Below, piece by piece: positions 52,429 to 63,596 of a DNA stretch of 64,000 bases. The stretch is from Sphingopyxis sp. (GTDB lineage: Bacteria; Pseudomonadota; Alphaproteobacteria; Sphingomonadales; Sphingomonadaceae). Both the position numbers and the translations under genes were made by a program. Every line of letters begins with the position of its first letter. Within the stretch, counting starts at the first letter, position 1. The notes below the pieces were generated by a model. That model saw only the letters and a list, made by a program, of their open reading frames with translations, did not search any database and was not told where the DNA came from. The stretch lies in NCBI RefSeq assembly GCF_016793825.1, contig NZ_JAEULM010000017.1:32981-96980 (forward strand). The letters are read 5' to 3'.

Positions 52429-52451
52429 CGGCTGCCGGTCCTTATCCTAAT

Positions 52452-52528
52452 CGTCATTCCGGCGCAGGCCGGGATCTCGCGGGCGCTTAGGGGGCAAGGT
52501 CGAGACTCCGGCCTTTGCCGGGATGACG
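52452..52528. repeat. CGTCATTCCGG-type palindrome
   Basis: Begins CGTCATTCCGGCGCAGGCCG and ends CCTTTGCCGGGATGACG after a short GC-rich centre. Lies between secA and the TauE-like gene; same family as the elements at 9644, 34989 and 43186. Confidence 0.7.
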
Positions 52529-52543
52529 GGATAGGGGATAATC

Positions 52544-53278
52544 ATGACCAGCCTTGCCGCCCTCTTCGGATTGACCGCGCTGCTGTACGCTGCGGTCGGT
52601 TTTGGCGGCGGGTCGACCTATACTGCGCTGCTGCTTCTGGGCGGCGTCGCGGTGGGACTGGTTCCCGCGATCAGCCTTGCGTGCAACGTCATCGTCGTCA
52701 CCGGCGGCACGATCCGCTTTGCCCGCGCGGGCGTGATGCCCTGGGCGAAGGCGCTGCCACTGATCCTGGTCGCGGCGCCGCTGGCTTTCCTTGGCGGGCT
52801 GACGCCGGTCAAGCAGGGCGTGCTCGTCATCCTGCTTGGTCTGTCGCTGCTCGCCTCTGCGCTGGCGTTGATGTTCCAGCCGCAGACGGCGAAGCCGGTC
52901 AACCTGTCGCCGACGCTGTTGCTGCCGATCGCGGCCGGGCTCGGCTATCTCGCGGGCGTCGTGGGCATCGGCGGCGGTATCTTTCTCGCCCCGATCCTCC
53001 ACCTTATCCGCTGGGCGGAAGCCCGGGCCGTCGCCGCAACCGCAAGCCTGTTCATCCTCGTCAACAGTCTGTTCGGACTGACCGGCCAGCTCATTAAGGG
53101 CAAGGGCGGCGAGATGATCGCGGCGGTGGCGGGGCATTGGCCATTGCTGATCGCGGTGCTGATCGGCGGGGCGATCGGGACGCAGCTCGCGGTGAAGACC
53201 GGACCCGCGACGCTCATCCGGCGGCTCACCGCGCTGCTTGTCGGGTTTGTGGCCATCCGTCTTCTTTTTGGTTTTTAA
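52544..53278 (+). CDS. TauE/SafE family anion exporter
   Basis: 244 residues, about seven to eight transmembrane segments throughout. Two related halves each open with a family signature: 'YAAVGFGGGSTYTALLLLG' and 'GVVGIGGGIFLAPILHLI'. The family moves sulfite, sulfoacetate or related anions across the inner membrane. No sulfur metabolism genes are nearby, so the substrate is open. Confidence 0.9.
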   Translation: MTSLAALFGLTALLYAAVGFGGGSTYTALLLLGGVAVGLVPAISLACNVIVVTGGTIRFARAGVMPWAKALPLILVAAPLAFLGGLTPVKQGVLVILLGLSLLASALALMFQPQTAKPVNLSPTLLLPIAAGLGYLAGVVGIGGGIFLAPILHLIRWAEARAVAATASLFILVNSLFGLTGQLIKGKGGEMIAAVAGHWPLLIAVLIGGAIGTQLAVKTGPATLIRRLTALLVGFVAIRLLFGF

Positions 53279-53424
53279 GGGCTTTCTGCGCTCTTGCCTT
53301 CCCGCGCGGCAGTGCTAGCATCCAACTCATAAGCTTGGCGGCCGCGTAGCCAGACAAGCGACGCAGCAGGCAGGAACTATGGGGCCGCGCATTCCCGTAC
53401 GGTGAGCGCGGCAGGACCGGTGGC

Positions 53425-54864
53425 ATGTTGCGTGGAAAGGGCTGGGGCATTTCCTTTTTCGATGAAATGATCGGGCAAGACAGCGAAGTCCGTTCGCCCT
53501 ATCGCGACTATCATGACTGGTTCGAACGCGAGGACGCGGCACGCATCCAGCGCAAGGCACAGCAGGCCGAAGCCTTTTTTCGCACCACCGGCATCACCTT
53601 CAACGTTTATGGCGAGGACGAGGCCGACGAACGGCTGATCCCCTTTGACGTCGTCCCGCGCATCATTTCGGCGAGCGAGTGGCGGCGGCTGTCGCGCGGC
53701 ATCGAACAGCGCGTGCGCGCGCTCAACGCTTTCCTCCACGACATTTATCACCGGCAGGAAATCCTGCGCGCTGGCCGAGTGCCGACCGAACTGATTGCGC
53801 GCAACGAGGCTTTCCTGCCGATGATGATGGGCATGGATCCGCCCGGCGGGGTCTATACGCATATCAGCGGTATCGACATCGTCCGCACCGCTGCCAATGA
53901 ATTCTATGTCCTCGAGGATAATGCACGCACGCCGTCGGGCGTGTCGTACATGCTCGAAAACCGCGAGACGATGCTCCAGATGTTTCCTGAGCTGTTCGCG
54001 AAGATATCGGTGCGCGAAGTCGGCGACTATCCGCTCAATCTCCTGAAGTCGCTGTCGGCCTGCGCGCCGCCGCAGTGCAATGGAACGCCCACGGTCGCGG
54101 TGCTGACACCGGGCATCCACAACAGCGCCTATTTCGAACATAGCTTCATCGCCGATCAGATGGGGGCGGAACTGGTCGAGGGGCATGACCTGCGCGTCGT
54201 CGGCGGCCGGGTCGCGATGCGGACGACGCAAGGCTATACGCCGATCGACGTCCTGTACCGCCGGGTCGATGACGACTTCCTCGACCCGCTCAATTTCCGG
54301 CCGGATTCGATGCTGGGCGTTCCGGGGATCTGGGACGTCTATCGCGCCGGCGGGATCACCATCGCGAACGCGCCGGGCACGGGGATCGCCGACGACAAGG
54401 CCCTTTATTCCTATATGCCCGACATCATCGAATTCTACACGGGCGAGAAGGCGTTGCTGCCCAATGTGCCGACCTGGCGCTGCAGCGAACCGGAACATCT
54501 GAAGGAAGTGCTCGACCGCCTGCCCGAACTGGTGGTGAAGGAGGTTCACGGGTCGGGCGGCTATGGCATGCTCGTCGGTCCCGCCGCGAGCAAGAAGGAG
54601 ATCGCGGCGTTCCGCGCCAAGCTGGAAGCGAATCCGCGAGGGTATATCGCGCAGCCGACGCTTTCGCTTTCGACCGTGCCGATCTTCACCAGGGCGGGAC
54701 TGGCACCGCGCCACGTCGATTTGCGACCTTTCGTGCTGATGTCGCCGCAGGGGATCACGATCACCCCCGGCGGGTTGACACGGGTCGCGATGACCAAGGG
54801 TTCGCTGGTCGTGAATTCGAGTCAGGGCGGCGGGACGAAAGATACCTGGGTGCTGGAGGATTGA
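53425..54864 (+). CDS. Circularly permuted type 2 ATP-grasp protein
   Basis: 479 residues. Long ATP-grasp-like protein with 'FYVLEDNARTPSGVSYMLEN' and 'VVKEVHGSGGYGMLVG', the ATP-grasp core in permuted order, and a final 'SQGGGTKDTWVLED' that the family shares. It forms an operon with an alpha-E protein, a transglutaminase-like protein and Anbu. In such clusters it is thought to ligate a peptide or amino-acid tag; the product is unknown. The next gene starts 13 bases later. Confidence 0.93.
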   Translation: MLRGKGWGISFFDEMIGQDSEVRSPYRDYHDWFEREDAARIQRKAQQAEAFFRTTGITFNVYGEDEADERLIPFDVVPRIISASEWRRLSRGIEQRVRALNAFLHDIYHRQEILRAGRVPTELIARNEAFLPMMMGMDPPGGVYTHISGIDIVRTAANEFYVLEDNARTPSGVSYMLENRETMLQMFPELFAKISVREVGDYPLNLLKSLSACAPPQCNGTPTVAVLTPGIHNSAYFEHSFIADQMGAELVEGHDLRVVGGRVAMRTTQGYTPIDVLYRRVDDDFLDPLNFRPDSMLGVPGIWDVYRAGGITIANAPGTGIADDKALYSYMPDIIEFYTGEKALLPNVPTWRCSEPEHLKEVLDRLPELVVKEVHGSGGYGMLVGPAASKKEIAAFRAKLEANPRGYIAQPTLSLSTVPIFTRAGLAPRHVDLRPFVLMSPQGITITPGGLTRVAMTKGSLVVNSSQGGGTKDTWVLED

Positions 54865-54877
54865 TGGGGATGTCCTC

Positions 54878-55822
54878 ATGCTAGGCAAGACCGCAGGCAG
54901 CCTCTTCTGGATGGCGCGATACCTCGAGCGCAGCGAGAATAATGCGCGCCTGATCGATGCCGGCTTCCGGATCGCGCTGACGCGCTCCAGCACCGCGCAA
55001 TCCGAATGGCGATCGGTGCTTGTCACCGCCGGACAGGACCATGCCTTTCGGCAGGCGCACGGCGAAGACTATACCTCGCAGCGCGTGGTGGATTTCCTGC
55101 TGCGCGACCCTGCGAACCCGTCGAGCATCCTGTCGGTCGTCAAGCAGGCGCGCGACAACGCCCGCACGGCGCGGACCTATCTGACGCGCGAGGTCTGGGA
55201 GGCGGTCAATACGAGCTGGATGACGCTTGGCGGCTTGCTGAAGCGACAGGTTCGCGAGGATGACCTGCCCGACGTGCTTGCGGGAATCCGGCGGCACAGC
55301 GCGCAAGTGGCGGGTGCCTTTTCGGGGACGATGCTGCGCAACGATGGCTATAATTTCGCGCGGATCGGCACGTTCCTGGAGCGCGCCGACAACACGGCGC
55401 GCATCCTCGACGTCAAATATTACCTGCTGCTGCCGTCGGTCGCCCATATCGGGAGTTCGATCGACAATGTGCAGTGGGAAACGATCCTGCGATCCGTATC
55501 GGCGCACCGTGCTTATCATTGGCTTTACGGGACAGAGATCAGCGCGTTGAAGATCGCCGAATTCCTGATCCTGTACAAGCAGATGCCACGCAGCCTTGCC
55601 TTTTGCTGCGAGCAGATGACCGACAATCTGGACCTGCTCCGGCGCGCTTATGACGACGAGACGGAGGCGGTACGGATGGGCGGCGCGATCTGCCGCGACC
55701 GGTTGTCGCGCCCGATCCAGTCGATCTTCGACGGCGGCCTGCACGAATTCATCACCGATTTTCTTCGCGCCAATGCCGCGCTCGCGCAGCAGATCGAGCG
55801 CGATTACCGCTTCGTGGAATAG
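54878..55822 (+). CDS. Alpha-E domain protein (DUF403)
   Basis: 314 residues, mostly helical: 'LFWMARYLERSENNARLIDA' opens, 'FLERADNTARILDVKYYLLL' and 'ILRSVSAHRAYHWLYGTEIS' follow, all with the acidic and Arg residues of the alpha-E repeat. Always found next to the permuted ATP-grasp protein and probably forms a complex with it. Nine bases separate its stop from the transglutaminase gene start. Confidence 0.92.
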   Translation: MLGKTAGSLFWMARYLERSENNARLIDAGFRIALTRSSTAQSEWRSVLVTAGQDHAFRQAHGEDYTSQRVVDFLLRDPANPSSILSVVKQARDNARTARTYLTREVWEAVNTSWMTLGGLLKRQVREDDLPDVLAGIRRHSAQVAGAFSGTMLRNDGYNFARIGTFLERADNTARILDVKYYLLLPSVAHIGSSIDNVQWETILRSVSAHRAYHWLYGTEISALKIAEFLILYKQMPRSLAFCCEQMTDNLDLLRRAYDDETEAVRMGGAICRDRLSRPIQSIFDGGLHEFITDFLRANAALAQQIERDYRFVE

Positions 55823-55830
55823 GGGATCGC

Positions 55831-56634
55831 ATGCGTCTTCGCGTCGAACATACCACCCGCTATCTCTATGACAGTCCGGTCGCCTATGCCCTCCAGCAGT
55901 TGAAGCTGGAGCCAAAGGAACGGCCAGGGCAGCAGTTGATCCACGATTGGTCTATCGAGGTCGATGGCGGAGAACGGCAACTGCACTATACCGATCATCA
56001 CGGCAACGGCGTTGACCTGATCGCGGTGCAAGGCGGCGCGAAGGAACTGGTCATCCGCTGTGCGGGCGAGGTCGAACTGGTCACATGGGACGGCGTGATC
56101 GGCGCGCACCGCGGGGCGATGCCGCTGTGGACCTTTTTGCGGCCGACACCGCTGACGCGCGCATCGCGCGGCGTTCGTGCGCTGACGGCCCAGTTGGGGC
56201 GCGACTATGCATCGGACATCGAACGCGCGCATGCGCTGTCGGCGCTGATCGTCGACCGGCTACCCTATCGGATTGGCGTGACCCGGGCGGAGACAAGCGC
56301 CGAACAGGCGCTCGCGGGAGAGGGCGGGGTGTGCCAGGACCATGCGCATATCTTCATCGCCGCGATGCGGCACCTGGGCCATCCGGCGCGCTATGTCTCT
56401 GGCTATCTGATGATGAACGACCGAACGCAGCAGGACGCGACGCACGCCTGGGCCGAGGCACATTTCGAACATATCGGCTGGATCGGTTTCGACGTCAGCA
56501 ACGGCCACTCGCCCGATCAGCGCTATATTCGCGTCGCGACCGGCCTCGACTACCACGACGCCGCCCCGGTTCGCGGCATGCGTTATGGTGCAGCGCAAGA
56601 AAATCTGGTTGTCCAATTGCAGGTCCAGCAATAA
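55831..56634 (+). CDS. Transglutaminase-like cysteine protease family protein
   Basis: 267 residues. A beta-rich N-terminal domain ('LRVEHTTRYLYDSPVAYALQ') is followed by the papain-like transglutaminase core: 'LAGEGGVCQDHAHIFIAAMR' with the catalytic Cys, 'QDATHAWAEAHFEHIGWIGF' with the His, and 'DVSNGHSPDQRYIRVATGLD' with the Asp. Likely a peptidase or transamidase in the Anbu operon. No signal peptide. Confidence 0.93.
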   Translation: MRLRVEHTTRYLYDSPVAYALQQLKLEPKERPGQQLIHDWSIEVDGGERQLHYTDHHGNGVDLIAVQGGAKELVIRCAGEVELVTWDGVIGAHRGAMPLWTFLRPTPLTRASRGVRALTAQLGRDYASDIERAHALSALIVDRLPYRIGVTRAETSAEQALAGEGGVCQDHAHIFIAAMRHLGHPARYVSGYLMMNDRTQQDATHAWAEAHFEHIGWIGFDVSNGHSPDQRYIRVATGLDYHDAAPVRGMRYGAAQENLVVQLQVQQ

Positions 56635-56692
56635 GCGGAACCAACAAGCGGGCCGGGGCGAACGGATATCCGCGGCGGGGAAACGGGATTCG

Positions 56693-57424
56693 ATGACTTA
56701 TTGCGTTGGCATGCGTTTGAACAAGGGGCTGGTGTTCATGTCGGACACCCGCACCAACGCTGGCGTCGACGACATCTCGCAGGTCCGCAAGATGCGGAGC
56801 TGGCATGTACCGGGCGAGCGTGTGATCACCCTGATGTCGGCCGGCAACTTGGCGACGACGCAGGCGGTGGTGAGCCTGCTCGACGAGCGCACCAAGGCGC
56901 CCGAGGAACGCCATCCCTCTATCCTCGCGGCGCCCTCGATGTTCGCGGTGGCGACGATCATCGGGGAAACGCTGCGGCAGATCGTGATGCGCCACAATGA
57001 CGAGGGTCCGGCCGCCGAATCGCTGTTCCGCGCATCGCTGATCGTCGGCGGGCAGATCGCAGGCTCCGAACCGCGGCTGTTCCTGATCTATCCCGAAGGC
57101 AATTTCATCGAGGCGGGCGAGGACAATCCCTTCTTCCAGATCGGCGAGACGAAATATGGCCGGCCGATCATCGTGCGCTCCTATGATCCGGCGATGTCGT
57201 TCGAGGACGCGGTAAAGCTGCTCTGCGTCTCGTTCGATTCGACGATCCGTGCGAACGCCGGCGTCGACCTGCCGATCGACCTCAAGGTGCACGAACGCGA
57301 CGATTTTTCCGGCGTGCGCGAGCGCCGGTTCGAACGCAACGATCCCTATTATGAAAGCGTCGCCGACGGCTGGGCCGAGGCGCTGGGGATCGCACTGGCC
57401 GAATTGCCGGACTTTCATTTCTGA
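56693..57424 (+). CDS. Anbu, proteasome-type beta-subunit peptidase
   Basis: 243 residues from the ATG at 56693. The N-terminus MTYCVGMRLNKGLVFMSDTR places Thr2 as the N-terminal nucleophile after Met removal, with Asp18 and Arg20 as expected in the proteasome fold. 'ITLMSAGNLATTQAV' and 'NPFFQIGETKYGRPII' are typical of Anbu (ancestral beta subunit), a self-assembling ring of the HslV/20S family. It closes the ATP-grasp/alpha-E/transglutaminase operon. Substrates unknown. Confidence 0.93.
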   Translation: MTYCVGMRLNKGLVFMSDTRTNAGVDDISQVRKMRSWHVPGERVITLMSAGNLATTQAVVSLLDERTKAPEERHPSILAAPSMFAVATIIGETLRQIVMRHNDEGPAAESLFRASLIVGGQIAGSEPRLFLIYPEGNFIEAGEDNPFFQIGETKYGRPIIVRSYDPAMSFEDAVKLLCVSFDSTIRANAGVDLPIDLKVHERDDFSGVRERRFERNDPYYESVADGWAEALGIALAELPDFHF

Positions 57425-57485
57425 TCGCGCGGCGCCCGGCGAAGGCAGGGGCCTTCGCGGGAGCGACGTTTCTCCGTTTTGAGGC

Positions 57486-59453
<1,968 letters not shown>

Positions 59454-59549
59454 GGCGACTCTCCCAATAGGCTTTGCTTTGCTCTCTGGAGTCGATAACC
59501 CGCCAGCCACAAGTTGCAAGGCGCGAGGGCGCCTGTGAAGGGACGTAAT

Positions 59550-61052
59550 ATGATTGAACTGGGCCAAGAGACAGGCCGGATCCTCGATGAGCTGGGCGTC
59601 GACCGCGCGGCGTGGACTGGCGGGTCGATGCCATCGCGCTCGCCATTGACCGGCGAACAGATCGCGGCGGTCCGCACCGTCGATACCGCCGATATCGATG
59701 CCGCGCTTGGGCAGGCCACCGCCGCCTTTCGCGCCTGGCGCACCGTGCCAGCTCCGCGCCGCGGCGAACTGATCCGGCTGCTTGGCGAGGAACTGCGTGT
59801 GGCAAAGGACGATCTGGCGAAGCTGGTCACGATCGAGGCCGGGAAGATCCCGTCCGAAGGCGCGGGCGAAGTGCAGGAAATGATCGATATCTGCGATTTC
59901 GCGGTCGGGCTGTCGCGTCAGCTTTATGGCCTGACCATCGCGACCGAGCGGCCGGGGCACCGGATGATGGAGGTCTGGCATCCGCTGGGCGTCGTCGGGG
60001 TGATTTCGGCGTTCAATTTTCCGGTCGCGGTGTGGGCGTGGAACGCCGCTCTTGCGATCGTCTGCGGCAACAGCGTCGTCTGGAAGCCGTCGGAGAAGAC
60101 GCCGCTCACCGCTCTTGCGACGCAGGCGATCTTCGAGCGCGCGGCGGCGCGGTTCGGCGACGCGCCGGCGGGGCTGTCGCACGTGCTGATCGGCGGGCGC
60201 GAAGCGGGTGAGGCGCTGGTCGACGACGCGCGCGTCGCGCTTGTTTCGGCGACCGGTTCGACGCGGATGGGCCGATCGGTCGCGCCGCGGCTTGCGCAGC
60301 GTTTTGCGCGCGCGATCCTTGAACTCGGCGGGAACAACGGCGTGATCGTCGCGCCCTCGGCCGACCTCGACCTTGCGCTGCGCGGCGTGGCGTTCGGGGC
60401 GATGGGGACCGCGGGACAGCGTTGCACGACGACGCGGCGATTGTTCCTGCACGACAGCATTCATGACGGCTTCGTCGCGAAGTTGAAGGCGGCCTATGCG
60501 AGCGTGGGTGTCGGAAACCCGCTCGACGGCGATGTGCTTGTCGGACCGCTGATCGACCGTGCGGCGTTCGAGATGATGCAGGAGGCGCTGACGGCGGCGC
60601 GGGCGGCCGGTGGTGTGGTGCATGGCGGCGAGCGCGTCGGCGACGGCGCGAGTTTTTACGTGAGACCCGCGCTCGTCGAGATGCCGGGGCAGGTCGGACC
60701 CGTGCTTGAGGAGACCTTTGCGCCGATCCTGTATGTGATGCGCTATTATGACCTCGACGCCGTGATCGAATTGCACAACGACGTCGCGGCCGGCCTGTCG
60801 TCGGCGATCTTCACCACCGACATGCGCGAGGCCGAGCGTTTCCTGATCGCGAGCGATTGCGGTATCGCCAACGTCAATCTGGGCACGAGCGGCGCGGAAA
60901 TCGGCGGAGCGTTCGGCGGCGAGAAGGAAACCGGCGGCGGACGTGAAAGTGGCTCGGATGCGTGGCGGCAGTATATGCGGCGCGCGACCAATACGGTGAA
61001 TTATTCGGATGCGCTGCCGCTCGCGCAGGGGGTGAGTTTCGATCTTAGCTGA
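59550..61052 (+). CDS. ALDH7-like aldehyde dehydrogenase (aminoadipate semialdehyde type)
   Basis: 500 residues from the ATG at 59550 (GAAGGGA upstream). Full aldehyde dehydrogenase: '[20 protein letters not shown]', '[11 protein letters not shown]', catalytic Glu in '[12 protein letters not shown]', catalytic Cys in '[16 protein letters not shown]', '[11 protein letters not shown]'. The end '[20 protein letters not shown]' and '(R)[19 protein letters not shown]' is characteristic of ALDH7/L-2-aminoadipate-6-semialdehyde dehydrogenases in lysine catabolism. The neighbouring lysine genes are absent, so the physiological aldehyde is not certain. Divergent from acs. Confidence 0.92.
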   Translation: MIELGQETGRILDELGVDRAAWTGGSMPSRSPLTGEQIAAVRTVDTADIDAALGQATAAFRAWRTVPAPRRGELIRLLGEELRVAKDDLAKLVTIEAGKIPSEGAGEVQEMIDICDFAVGLSRQLYGLTIATERPGHRMMEVWHPLGVVGVISAFNFPVAVWAWNAALAIVCGNSVVWKPSEKTPLTALATQAIFERAAARFGDAPAGLSHVLIGGREAGEALVDDARVALVSATGSTRMGRSVAPRLAQRFARAILELGGNNGVIVAPSADLDLALRGVAFGAMGTAGQRCTTTRRLFLHDSIHDGFVAKLKAAYASVGVGNPLDGDVLVGPLIDRAAFEMMQEALTAARAAGGVVHGGERVGDGASFYVRPALVEMPGQVGPVLEETFAPILYVMRYYDLDAVIELHNDVAAGLSSAIFTTDMREAERFLIASDCGIANVNLGTSGAEIGGAFGGEKETGGGRESGSDAWRQYMRRATNTVNYSDALPLAQGVSFDLS

Positions 61053-61058
61053 CAACAA

Positions 61059-61156
61059 CGTCATTGCGAGCGAAGCGAAGCAATCTCCAGCTATCGGCCT
61101 TGCGCAAGGTCGATAGCTGGAGATTGCCGCGTCGCCTTCGGCCCCTCGCCATGACG
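61059..61156. repeat. CGTCATTGCGAGC-type repeat with a 48-bp hairpin
   Basis: Begins CGTCATTGCGAGCGAAGCGA and ends CCTCGCCATGACG. Inside, 61080-61127 is palindromic over 48 bases apart from one G-T position, with GCAATCTCCAGCTATCG on the left arm and a CCTTGCGCAAGG centre. It lies between the convergent aldehyde dehydrogenase and thiolase-like genes and could work as a bidirectional terminator. Confidence 0.75.
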
Positions 61157-61163
61157 AGATTTG

Positions 61164-62663
61164 TCAATTGGCTCGCCACCCATAGCCTTCGTCGAGCGCG
61201 ACGATTTGCCCGCTCGTCCCCACCGGTTCCGCCGTCCCCTCGGTCAGGAAGGCCAGCATCGCGGCGTCGCCGATATCGACATGGGCGAGCGTGCGCTGTC
61301 CGTCCGGCGTGCGCGCCACGACGACCCCGGCTTTCGGCGTGCCGTCGCGCCCGTAAAATACGGTGTAGCTTTCGATTGTCGCCGGCCCCGCATATTCCTC
61401 GACCAGTTCGGGCACGACCCCGCGCTTCTGTTCGGCTTCGACCTGATAGTCGAAATCCTGCGGAAAGTTCGCGGCGGCGATTGGCCGATTGCCCAGCACG
61501 ATGCAATGATTGTCGGTCGCGAAGCCACCGTTGGCGAAGAGGAAACCGTAGCGGCCTTCGCCGCGCAGCTTTTCGACCATAGAGACGACGGCGTGGCTCA
61601 TGTAATTGGCGATCGGGCCGCCGCCAAAGGTCAGGCCGCCGAACACCGTCGCGGGCCTGTCGGCGGGCCATCCGAGGATGCGCCGCGCCATCTTCGGTAC
61701 ACAGGGGAAGCAGCTATAAAGTTCGACGCAGTCGAAGTCGTCGACCGTCATGTCATTGAGCGCGAGCGTGCGTGTGATCGACGTTTCCATGCTGACGCTG
61801 CCGTCATAGCGGTCGCGGCGGAGGATGCTGGCCGGTTCCTTCGCCGCGGCGCCCATGCCGACATAGATCAGCCGGTCCTCGGCGATGCCGCGGCGGCGCG
61901 CTTCGGCAAGGCTGGCGACAAGAAAGCCCGCGCCCTGGTTCACCGACGAATTGGCGACCATCAGTTTCGAATAGGGAAAGGCGATCGGACGGTTGCGTTC
62001 ATCGACGCGGAGGATGTCTTCGGGCGTCGCGGGCTTGCGAATCCATGCCCCGTCGTTCGCGGTCGCCACTTCGGAAAAGCGCGACCAGATTTCGGCGCTT
62101 TCCGATTGCGCTGCGGCCAGGCTTTGGCCCCACGCGGCGCGCGTTGCGTTTTCGTAGAGCGGATAGACGTCGACGGGCGCGGCCAGACCATGCTTCTGGG
62201 CATAGTTGGGCTCGCGCCGGGTCGCGACCTGCCGGACCGCATTGTAACTCTTGTCTTCGCCGCTTGCGGCCTTGGCGGCGCGGCCGGCGGCGGTGCGCAG
62301 CGCCTCCGCACCAACGACGGCCGCGAGTTTGACTTCGCCCGCACCGATACGGTTCGCGGCTTCGTTGAGCAGCCGCACAGGCGTGTCGCCGTGCGGAGCG
62401 GCCGACTGGTAATTGATCGCGGGCGTCGCGCCGATCGCGGCGGCGAGCGGTTCGGGGAGCTTGCCAAGCTGGTGGAAGCTGATCTGGTCGACGATCGCGA
62501 GGCTGTCGATGTCGGCGAGCGGCACGCCGGCGTCATCGGCCGCGACCTTGAGCGCTGCGACCATCAGGCCGAGCGAATCGAGCCCCCGATCGGGATCGTC
62601 GGGGCGGTCATTGACCTGACCGACGCCGATGATGACGGGAATGCGTTCGGGATCGGACATCAT
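61164..62663 (-). CDS. Acetyl-CoA acetyltransferase-like (thiolase superfamily)
   Basis: 499 residues from the ATG at 62663 (an adjacent ATG at 62660 is equivalent). Seen: 'PVIIGVGQVNDRPDDPDRG' at the start, 'VVGAEALRTA', 'PYSKLMVANSSVNQGAGFL', 'DDFDCVELYSCFPCVPKMAR', 'FGGLTFGGGPIANYMSHAVV', 'LFANGGFATDN', and a C-terminal OB-like extension. The overall order is that of a large, atypical thiolase-like group; the classical first-half Cys region is not clear, so beta-ketothiolase activity is uncertain. Starts 1-2 bases after the enoyl-CoA hydratase gene stop. Confidence 0.85.
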   Translation of the reverse strand: MMSDPERIPVIIGVGQVNDRPDDPDRGLDSLGLMVAALKVAADDAGVPLADIDSLAIVDQISFHQLGKLPEPLAAAIGATPAINYQSAAPHGDTPVRLLNEAANRIGAGEVKLAAVVGAEALRTAAGRAAKAASGEDKSYNAVRQVATRREPNYAQKHGLAAPVDVYPLYENATRAAWGQSLAAAQSESAEIWSRFSEVATANDGAWIRKPATPEDILRVDERNRPIAFPYSKLMVANSSVNQGAGFLVASLAEARRRGIAEDRLIYVGMGAAAKEPASILRRDRYDGSVSMETSITRTLALNDMTVDDFDCVELYSCFPCVPKMARRILGWPADRPATVFGGLTFGGGPIANYMSHAVVSMVEKLRGEGRYGFLFANGGFATDNHCIVLGNRPIAAANFPQDFDYQVEAEQKRGVVPELVEEYAGPATIESYTVFYGRDGTPKAGVVVARTPDGQRTLAHVDIGDAAMLAFLTEGTAEPVGTSGQIVALDEGYGWRAN

Positions 62664-62664
62664 C

Positions 62665-63462
62665 CTAGCGGGCTTTCCACTCGGGCTTGCGCTTTTGGGC
62701 GAAGGCGAGGGGCCCCTCACGCGCATCCTCGCTTGCCATCAGGACCTTGCGTTCACGACTGTTGTCGGCCCAATGCGCGTCGTCGCCGGCGATCTGGCCA
62801 TCGATGATGCGCAGCGCCACCCGCTTCGATGCCTGTACCGACAGCGGCGCGTTGCCGGCGATCTTCTCGGCCAGCGCGAGAGCGGTCGGCATCAGGTCGG
62901 CGAGCGGAACGACACGGTTGGCGAAACCATAGCGCAGCGCGGTCGCGGCATCGAAGGGGTCGCCGGTCAACAGATGTTCCATCGCGACTTTCTGCGGCAA
63001 TTGCTTGACGATACGGAACGCACCGCCCGCTGCCGCGAACAGCCCGACCTTGACCTCGGGCAGGCCGAACTGCGCATTTTCGGCGGCGACGACAATGTCG
63101 CACATCAGCGCAAGTTCGCAGCCGCCGCCAAAGGCAAAGCCGTTGACCGCGCCGATGATCGGCTTTGAAATCGGGTGCGCCGCGAAACCGCCGAAGCCCC
63201 ACGCCTGCTGCGCCTTGTCGTCGGGGGCCAGTGCCCCGCCGCGCGAAAGGGCGACCAGATCGGCACCTGCGCAGAACGCCTTGTCGCCTGCACCGGTGAC
63301 GATGACGACGCGGATTTCGGGATCCGTCTCCGCCTCTTCAAGCGCGGTGCCGATGCCGACATGCACGTCCGCGTTGACGGCGTTGCGTGCCTCGGGCCGG
63401 TTGATTGTGACGATCAGGATATGGCCCTGACGTTCGGTGAGGACGGCGGCGGTGTCGGTCAT
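62665..63462 (-). CDS. Enoyl-CoA hydratase (crotonase family)
   Basis: 265 residues. Crotonase fold: 'DKAFCAGADLVAL' (oxyanion-hole Ala/Gly), 'VNGFAFGGGCELALMCDIVV' with the first catalytic Glu position, 'AQFGLPEVKVGLF' with the second. It likely hydrates trans-2-enoyl-CoA in fatty acid or amino acid breakdown. AGGGAGAG precedes the ATG at 63462. Its stop almost touches the thiolase-like gene, so the two form an operon, preceded by a TGACGTTTACGTCA operator candidate. Confidence 0.92.
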   Translation of the reverse strand: MTDTAAVLTERQGHILIVTINRPEARNAVNADVHVGIGTALEEAETDPEIRVVIVTGAGDKAFCAGADLVALSRGGALAPDDKAQQAWGFGGFAAHPISKPIIGAVNGFAFGGGCELALMCDIVVAAENAQFGLPEVKVGLFAAAGGAFRIVKQLPQKVAMEHLLTGDPFDAATALRYGFANRVVPLADLMPTALALAEKIAGNAPLSVQASKRVALRIIDGQIAGDDAHWADNSRERKVLMASEDAREGPLAFAQKRKPEWKAR

Positions 63463-63500
63463 GCGAATCTCTCCCTTTCGGCAAGAGTATCGCGGCAGGT

Positions 63501-63514
63501 TGACGTTTACGTCA
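63501..63514. promoter_or_regulatory. Operator candidate TGACGTTTACGTCA
   Basis: TGACGT-TT-ACGTCA, extended to TTGACGTTTACGTCAA with its flanks, 38 bases upstream of the enoyl-CoA hydratase start. Reverse complement of the site at 47626-47639 in front of the SDR gene. It supports a common regulator of acyl-CoA catabolism. Confidence 0.65.
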
Positions 63515-63550
63515 ACTGCTAACCATGGTTTTCCAACCGCCGTCGTTCCG

Positions 63551-63578
63551 GTGACACCCCGGCCTTCGCCGGGGTGAC
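63551..63578. terminator. GTGACACCCCGG hairpin downstream of the aldolase gene
   Basis: GTGACACCCCGGCC, a TTC loop, then GGCCGGGGTGAC-like sequence: a short form of the CGTCATCCCGG palindrome family, 19 bases beyond the 3' end of the transaldolase-like gene. No T-run follows on the minus strand, so termination is only suggested. Confidence 0.4.
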
Positions 63579-63596
63579 GGATGACAGCGGAGGGGA

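Noticed and set aside
53373-53399. EcfG-type promoter before the Anbu operon (GGAAC...CGTA)
   Set aside because: The spacer is 18 bases and the -10 has a mismatch, so it departs from the 16-base spacing of the nepR and phyR promoters. Too weak to call.
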